From CAWKZT01 sp963854565 (GTDB taxonomy: Bacteria > Actinomycetota > Acidimicrobiia > Acidimicrobiales > JAHEJN01): DNA of 8,313 bases. The stretch lies in NCBI GenBank assembly GCA_963854565.1, contig CAWKZT010000077.1, positions 1-8,313 of the forward strand, written 5' to 3'. The notes below the pieces were generated by a model. It saw only the letters and a list, made by a program, of their open reading frames with translations. It did no database searches and had not been told where the DNA came from. The position numbers and the translations under genes were made by a program. Below are positions 4,412 through 8,313 of this stretch, piece by piece (the stretch's first letter is position 1; the number at the start of each line of letters is the position of its first letter).

Positions 4412-6928
4412 GTGGCACTTACCAACGACGCAGCAACCGAAACAACACCGGGTACCGAACCCAGTACAAACTTGTTTCCTACTGAGGCCGAAGTCACCAG
4501 TCTCAAACCTGGGTATGCCACCGAAGAAATCGCCCTCACAGAAAGCACCGCGGCTGGTATGCGGGTTCGTAAACGCAACGGCAACCTCGTACCGGTCGAC
4601 GTCAACAAGATCGTCAACGCTGTCGCCTCCAAAGCCGAAGGCCTCTTGGGCGTTGACCCTATGCGCGTCGCCACACGCACCATCTCGTCTCTCGCCGACG
4701 GTGCGAGCACCCACGAACTCGACGAACTTTCCATCCGCACCGCCGCCGGCTTCATCGTCGAAGAACCCAACTACTCCCGCCTCGCCGCCCGACTGCTCGC
4801 CGTCATCATCGACAAAGAGGTTCGCAACCAGAACATCCCCTGGTTCACCGAATCCATCGCCGTAGGTCACGCCAACGGCATCATCGGCGACGAGGTCTTC
4901 GAATTCGTCAACGCCAACGCCCCGGCTCTCAACGCAGCCATTAACTCCAGCCGCGACAACCACTTCGAATTCTTCGGCCTCCGCACCGTCTACGACCGCT
5001 ACCTCCTGCGTCACCCCGAGACCCGCTTGGTCATCGAAACCCCGCAGTACTTCTTCTTGCGAGTCGCTTGCGGCTTGGCCACCGACGTCGACGAAGCTAT
5101 CGCCTTCTACGACCTCATGTCCTCGCTGTCTTACCTACCGTCGTCACCCACCCTGTTCAACTCGGGTACCACACACCCCCAGATGTCCAGCTGCTACCTA
5201 CTCGAATCCCCACCCGACAGCCTCGAAGGCATCTACCAGCGCTACACCGACATCGCCCGCCTCTCCAAGTTTGCGGGCGGAATCGGCGTAGCTTGGCACC
5301 GAATTCGCTCAAAGGGCTCCCTTATCCAGGGCACCAACGGTCTCTCCAACGGCATCGTTCCCTGGCTCAAAACCCTCGACAGTTCCGTTGCTGCGGTAAA
5401 TCAGGGGGGGCGTCGCAAAGGCGCCGCCTGCGTCTACCTCGAAAGCTGGCACGCCGACATTGAGGACTTCCTCGAGCTAAAAGACAACACCGGCGACCAT
5501 GCCCGCCGCACCCACAACATCAACATCGCTAACTGGGTTCCCGACCTCTTCATGCAGCGGGTCGAGAACGATTGGCAATGGTCGCTGTTCGATCCCAAGA
5601 AGACTCCCAATCTCACCGACCTTTACGGCGCCGAATTCGAGTCCGCCTACCTCAAAGCCGAAGAAGCCGGACTCTACGAGCGCCAGGTTTCTGCTCGCGA
5701 TCTCTACACCCGCATGATGCGTACCTTGGCCCAGACCGGCAACGGCTGGATGACCTTTAAAGACGCTTCCAACGAGAAGTGCAACCAGGTTGGTATCGAC
5801 GACGACGGCAGCCGCCGAGTCGTGCACCTTTCCAACCTCTGCACCGAAATCATCGAAGTAACAAGCCAAGGCGAAACCGCTGTATGTAACCTCGGTTCGC
5901 TCAACGTTGGCCAATTCGTCAACGACGAAGGCTTCGACTTCGAACGCCTCGGCGCCGTCGTCCATCAGGTCATGCCCTTCCTTGATCGGGTCATCGACAT
6001 CAATTTCTACCCCACCGACGAAGCGGGCGTCTCCAACGCCAAATGGCGTCCCGTAGGCCTGGGCATGATGGGTCTCCAAGACGTCTTCTTCCGTCTAGGC
6101 ATGGCCTTCGACTCCGACGAAGCCCGCTCTTTGTCGGCCCGCATCAGCGAAGAAATCTACTTCAATGCCCTCAGTGCCTCCGCCGATCTGGCCGAGATCA
6201 ACGGCCCCCATCCGGGCTACGAAAGCACCCGTGCCGCCCAGGGCATCTTGCAGTTCGATGCGTGGAATGTCACGCCCACCGACACCGCACGGTGGGACAC
6301 CCTTCGGGAGCGCATTGCCGATGTTGGCTTGCGCAACTCGCTCATGATCGCCATTGCCCCCACCGCAACCATTGCTTCGATATCTGGTTGCTACGAGTGC
6401 ATCGAGCCGCAGGTGTCCAACCTGTTCAAGCGCGAGACCCTCTCCGGCGAATTCATGCAGATCAATCGTTACCTGGTCAAAGAACTTCAGTCACGCGACA
6501 TGTGGGACGAAGACATGATTTCGGCCCTCAAGCGCAGCGAAGGCTCAATCCAAGAGATCGACCGCATACCAGCCGACCTCAAAGACATTTACCGCACGGC
6601 GTGGGAAATTCCCCAGAAATCGTTGCTCGAAATGGCCGCCGCTCGTGGCGCCTACATCGACCAGAGCCAGAGCCTCAACCTGTTTATGGAATCGCCCACT
6701 ATCGGCAAGCTCTCCTCCATGTACATGTACGCCTGGAAGCAAGGCCTCAAGAGCACGTACTACTTGCGCTCACGCCCCGCCACCCGCATCAACAAAGCCA
6801 CCGCTGACCCCACCGATGGCGGTTCCACCACCAAGCCCACCCCAACCCCCGAGAAGCAGACACTCAGCGACGAAGAAGCCTTAGCTTGTTCACTCGAAAA
6901 TCCTGAGTCCTGCGAATCTTGCACCTGA
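4412..6928 (+). CDS. nrdA: Class I ribonucleoside-diphosphate reductase, large (alpha) subunit
   Basis: NrdA reduces ribonucleoside diphosphates to deoxyribonucleotides in the cytoplasm, using a radical supplied by NrdB. From the GTG it has 838 residues. A polar, low-complexity N-terminal tail of about 50 residues precedes an ATP-cone allosteric domain (VRKRNGNLVPVDVNKIV, 52-68, to about 140). The ten-stranded barrel follows. Matching E. coli numbering by motif: redox pair Cys261 (QMSSCYL; C225) and Cys492 (AVCNLGSLN; C462); radical Cys477 within SNLCTE, with Asn475 and Glu479 (N437, C439, E441); radical-relay Tyr783-Tyr784 (STYYLRSR; Y730-Y731). The substrate-phosphate loop APTATIAS is at 649-656. 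The flexible C-terminal tail, rich in Thr/Pro, ends CSLENPESCESCT, providing Cys834 and Cys837 plus an extra Cys826 for re-reduction by thioredoxin or glutaredoxin. The protein is longer than E. coli NrdA (761) mainly because of the N-terminal tail. nrdB follows after 16 nt. All key residues are present. Confidence 0.95.
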   Translation: MALTNDAATETTPGTEPSTNLFPTEAEVTSLKPGYATEEIALTESTAAGMRVRKRNGNLVPVDVNKIVNAVASKAEGLLGVDPMRVATRTISSLADGASTHELDELSIRTAAGFIVEEPNYSRLAARLLAVIIDKEVRNQNIPWFTESIAVGHANGIIGDEVFEFVNANAPALNAAINSSRDNHFEFFGLRTVYDRYLLRHPETRLVIETPQYFFLRVACGLATDVDEAIAFYDLMSSLSYLPSSPTLFNSGTTHPQMSSCYLLESPPDSLEGIYQRYTDIARLSKFAGGIGVAWHRIRSKGSLIQGTNGLSNGIVPWLKTLDSSVAAVNQGGRRKGAACVYLESWHADIEDFLELKDNTGDHARRTHNINIANWVPDLFMQRVENDWQWSLFDPKKTPNLTDLYGAEFESAYLKAEEAGLYERQVSARDLYTRMMRTLAQTGNGWMTFKDASNEKCNQVGIDDDGSRRVVHLSNLCTEIIEVTSQGETAVCNLGSLNVGQFVNDEGFDFERLGAVVHQVMPFLDRVIDINFYPTDEAGVSNAKWRPVGLGMMGLQDVFFRLGMAFDSDEARSLSARISEEIYFNALSASADLAEINGPHPGYESTRAAQGILQFDAWNVTPTDTARWDTLRERIADVGLRNSLMIAIAPTATIASISGCYECIEPQVSNLFKRETLSGEFMQINRYLVKELQSRDMWDEDMISALKRSEGSIQEIDRIPADLKDIYRTAWEIPQKSLLEMAAARGAYIDQSQSLNLFMESPTIGKLSSMYMYAWKQGLKSTYYLRSRPATRINKATADPTDGGSTTKPTPTPEKQTLSDEEALACSLENPESCESCT

Positions 6929-6944
6929 GTCGGAGGAGATAACC

Positions 6945-8021
6945 ATGGCCCTAATAGATAACGCTTTCCCCGACGACTTCAGCAGCACCGAAACCGTCCC
7001 CGTAGCCCAAACCAAGACCCGTCAGATCCTTGACCCTGGCTTCGAACTCACCTTGCGCCCCATGCGCTACCCGCAGTTCTACGACATGTACCTCGACGCA
7101 ATCAAGAACACCTGGACCGTCGACGAAATCGACTTCAGCGACGACCTCGTCGATCTTGACCGCAAGCTCATGCCCGCCGAAAAGCACCTCATTGGCCGTT
7201 TGGTAGCTTTCTTCGCTACCGGCGATTCGATTGTGTCGAACAACCTTGTACTCAACTTGTACAAGCACATCAACTCGCCCGAAGCTCGCATGTACCTGTC
7301 ACGGCAGCTCTACGAAGAAGCGTTGCATGTGCAGTTCTATCTCACACTGCTCGACAACTACATCCCCGATATCCACGAACGCGAAGCAGCCTTCGCCGCC
7401 ATCGAGAACATCCCCTCCATCAAACAAAAGGGCGAGTTCTGCTTTAAGTGGATCGGTTCGATAAACGAACTCGAAGAGCTCCACACCCGAGAGGATCGCA
7501 AGAAGTTCCTGCTCAACCTCATTTGCTTTGCTGCTTGCATCGAAGGCCTTTTCTTCTACGCCGCATTCGCCTACGTGTACTTCCTTCGTTCCAAAGGCTT
7601 GCTCAATGGGCTCGCCGCTGGCACCAACTGGGTGTTCCGTGACGAGAGCTGCCACATGAACTTCGCCTTCGAGGTAGTCAACACGGTTCGTACCGAAGAA
7701 CCCGACCTCTTCGACGACGACCTCGAAGCTCGTATTCGCGAAATGATGCAAGAAGCCATCGAATGCGAAACCAACTTCGCCAAAGACGTCCTCGGCGAAG
7801 GCATCCCCGGCATGAGCGTGGCCGACACCCGCACCTACCTCGAGTTCTGCGCCGATCAACGCCTCATGCAACTCGGCCTCCCCAAGCAGTTCGGCTCCAA
7901 GAACCCGTTCAGTTTCATGGAGCTCCAAGATGTCCAAGAGCTCACCAATTTCTTCGAACGAACCGTCTCGGCTTACCAAACTGGTGTCGAGGGCGACGTC
8001 GCATTCGACGAAGATTTTTAA
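6945..8021 (+). CDS. nrdB: Class I ribonucleoside-diphosphate reductase, small (beta) subunit
   Basis: NrdB houses the dinuclear metal site and the radical that starts catalysis in NrdA. The 358 residues carry a complete ligand set by motif: Asp94 (TGDSIVSNN), Glu125 and His128 (YEEALHVQFY), Glu200 (CIEGLFFY), Glu234 and His237 (RDESCHMNF). Tyr132, four residues after His128, occupies the radical-tyrosine position (E. coli Y122). Trp57 (NTWTVDEID) and C-terminal Tyr344 match the E. coli transfer residues W48 and Y356. The acidic tail ending DEDF should dock on NrdA. Overall wording (FFATGDSIVSNNLVLNLYKHINSPEAR region, 89-115) resembles the chlamydial-type R2 lineage, but that enzyme has Glu and Phe where this one has Asp94 and Tyr132. 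A tyrosyl-radical enzyme is therefore expected. The metal (Fe or Mn) cannot be told from sequence. A strong Shine-Dalgarno, GGAGGAG (6932-6938), sits 6 nt before the ATG. It is co-transcribed with nrdA. Confidence 0.95.
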   Translation: MALIDNAFPDDFSSTETVPVAQTKTRQILDPGFELTLRPMRYPQFYDMYLDAIKNTWTVDEIDFSDDLVDLDRKLMPAEKHLIGRLVAFFATGDSIVSNNLVLNLYKHINSPEARMYLSRQLYEEALHVQFYLTLLDNYIPDIHEREAAFAAIENIPSIKQKGEFCFKWIGSINELEELHTREDRKKFLLNLICFAACIEGLFFYAAFAYVYFLRSKGLLNGLAAGTNWVFRDESCHMNFAFEVVNTVRTEEPDLFDDDLEARIREMMQEAIECETNFAKDVLGEGIPGMSVADTRTYLEFCADQRLMQLGLPKQFGSKNPFSFMELQDVQELTNFFERTVSAYQTGVEGDVAFDEDF

Positions 8022-8038
8022 AGGATCACCCACCAAGG

Positions 8039-8077
8039 GCCGTCTGCCCGCAATGCTTGGTGACATTGCTTGACGGC
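8039..8077 (+). other. Nested hairpin in the nrdB 3' untranslated region
   Basis: Eighteen bases after the nrdB stop, GCCGTC (8039-8044) pairs with GACGGC (8072-8077) and encloses GCAATG (8050-8055) paired with CATTGC (8064-8069), with an 8-nt loop. The 12 bp are interrupted by a 5x2 internal loop. A competing helix, CACCAAG (8031-8037) with CTTGGTG (8056-8062), would break it. No T-run follows, so it is probably not a terminator; it could stabilise the message 3' end or be incidental. Confidence 0.4.
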
Positions 8078-8103
8078 ACAGATCACACATCACCAAACAC
8101 TCC

Positions 8104-8147
8104 CGGTTACTGCCCGGCTTCTTTCGAAGCCGGGCAGTAACTGTTTT
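8104..8147 (+). terminator. Intrinsic terminator of the nrdAB operon
   Basis: A perfect 16-bp stem, GTTACTGCCCGGCTTC (8106-8121) with its complement (8126-8141), closes a TTTC loop. It extends by one G-U and one C-G pair at the base, with TGTTTT (8142-8147) following. The strong GC-rich stem plus short T-run is a classic rho-independent terminator. It lies 84 nt after nrdB and before the next gene on the same strand, so it marks the operon end. The stem is nearly symmetric, but its T-run favours the plus strand. Confidence 0.9.
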
Positions 8148-8233
8148 GGGAACCGAACTACTAGATCGAGCGACGGCGCTCCGCGAGGCATCACCCACAC
8201 GGTCCTAGCAATCGCGTAGCGTCGCCAGTACAT

Positions 8234-8313
8234 ATGACGACCACCTACGTTCTTGACACGTCGGTCATTTTGGCCGACCCCGATGCCCTGTTCCGCTTCG
8301 AAGACAACCACGT
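8234..8313 (+). CDS. PIN-PhoH family protein, N-terminus (partial, 3' end outside window)
   Basis: The 26 codons from the ATG at 8234 begin MTTTYVLDTSVILADPDALF and continue RFEDNHV. This closely follows the N-terminus of PhoH2-type proteins, which fuse a PIN ribonuclease domain to a PhoH ATPase/helicase domain. The VLDTSV-x-L-x-DP pattern contains the first PIN metal-binding aspartate (Asp8), followed by DPDALFRFE. Such proteins are thought to act as RNA helicase-nucleases. Only the first strand and helix of the PIN domain are visible, so the presence of the PhoH domain is inferred. No Shine-Dalgarno is seen. A TANNNT match (TAGCGT, 8217-8222) lies 11 nt upstream and could give a leaderless or very short-leader mRNA. 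The gene follows the nrdAB terminator and is likely expressed independently. Confidence 0.75.
   Translation, partial: MTTTYVLDTSVILADPDALFRFEDNH

Noticed and set aside
4394..5014. 206-codon minus-strand open frame opposite the start of nrdA
   Set aside because: Low-complexity product expected from the C-ending codon bias of nrdA; no promoter or ribosome-binding site.
7299..8198. 299-codon minus-strand open frame opposite nrdB
   Set aside because: It is the antisense shadow of a codon-biased gene (Glu/Val/Gly-rich low-complexity product), and extends through the terminator hairpin.

Overview
This window looks like a chromosomal housekeeping segment from a moderately high-GC, Gram-positive-type bacterium. 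Actinobacteria are most likely, possibly near Acidimicrobiia, judged only from protein style, codon use (C-ending codons dominate) and a lipoprotein-type ModA. No marker gene here fixes the taxonomy. I see no transposase, integrase, phage gene, CRISPR array, tRNA or rRNA.

Layout from left to right: (1) the 3' end of valS (valyl-tRNA synthetase), ending at 517. (2) A convergent MscS-family mechanosensitive channel gene on the minus strand (514-1614), whose stop codon shares a TTAA palindrome with the valS stop. (3) A divergent 133-bp promoter gap, then a compact modABC molybdate-type ABC transporter operon (1748-3923) whose genes are joined by two ATGA overlaps. (4) A 488-bp non-coding region (3924-4411). 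(5) nrdA-nrdB (4412-8021), encoding an aerobic class I ribonucleotide reductase with a full set of catalytic residues. (6) A strong intrinsic terminator at about 8104-8147. (7) The first 26 codons of a PIN-PhoH family gene, running off the right edge.

The transporter would import molybdate (or tungstate): ModA is the lipid-anchored binding protein, ModB the permease and ModC the ATPase. ModC is short and lacks the usual C-terminal oxyanion-sensing domain. NrdA and NrdB together make deoxyribonucleotides for DNA synthesis. The two operons have no obvious metabolic connection and are separated by the richest non-coding stretch in the window.

That 3924-4411 stretch is the most interesting part. 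Its first half holds a cluster of DnaA-box-like nonamers, two of them inside a long inverted repeat. Its second half has a near-consensus housekeeping promoter (TTGACA, 17 bp, TGTAAT), two matching 16-bp palindromes placed over the -10 element and just after the predicted start, and a leader of about 177 nt with several hairpins ending at the Shine-Dalgarno of nrdA. Together this suggests layered control of dNTP synthesis: replication-linked DnaA, a repressor, and possibly a cis-acting RNA. The promoter and repeats are read directly from sequence; the regulatory roles are inference.
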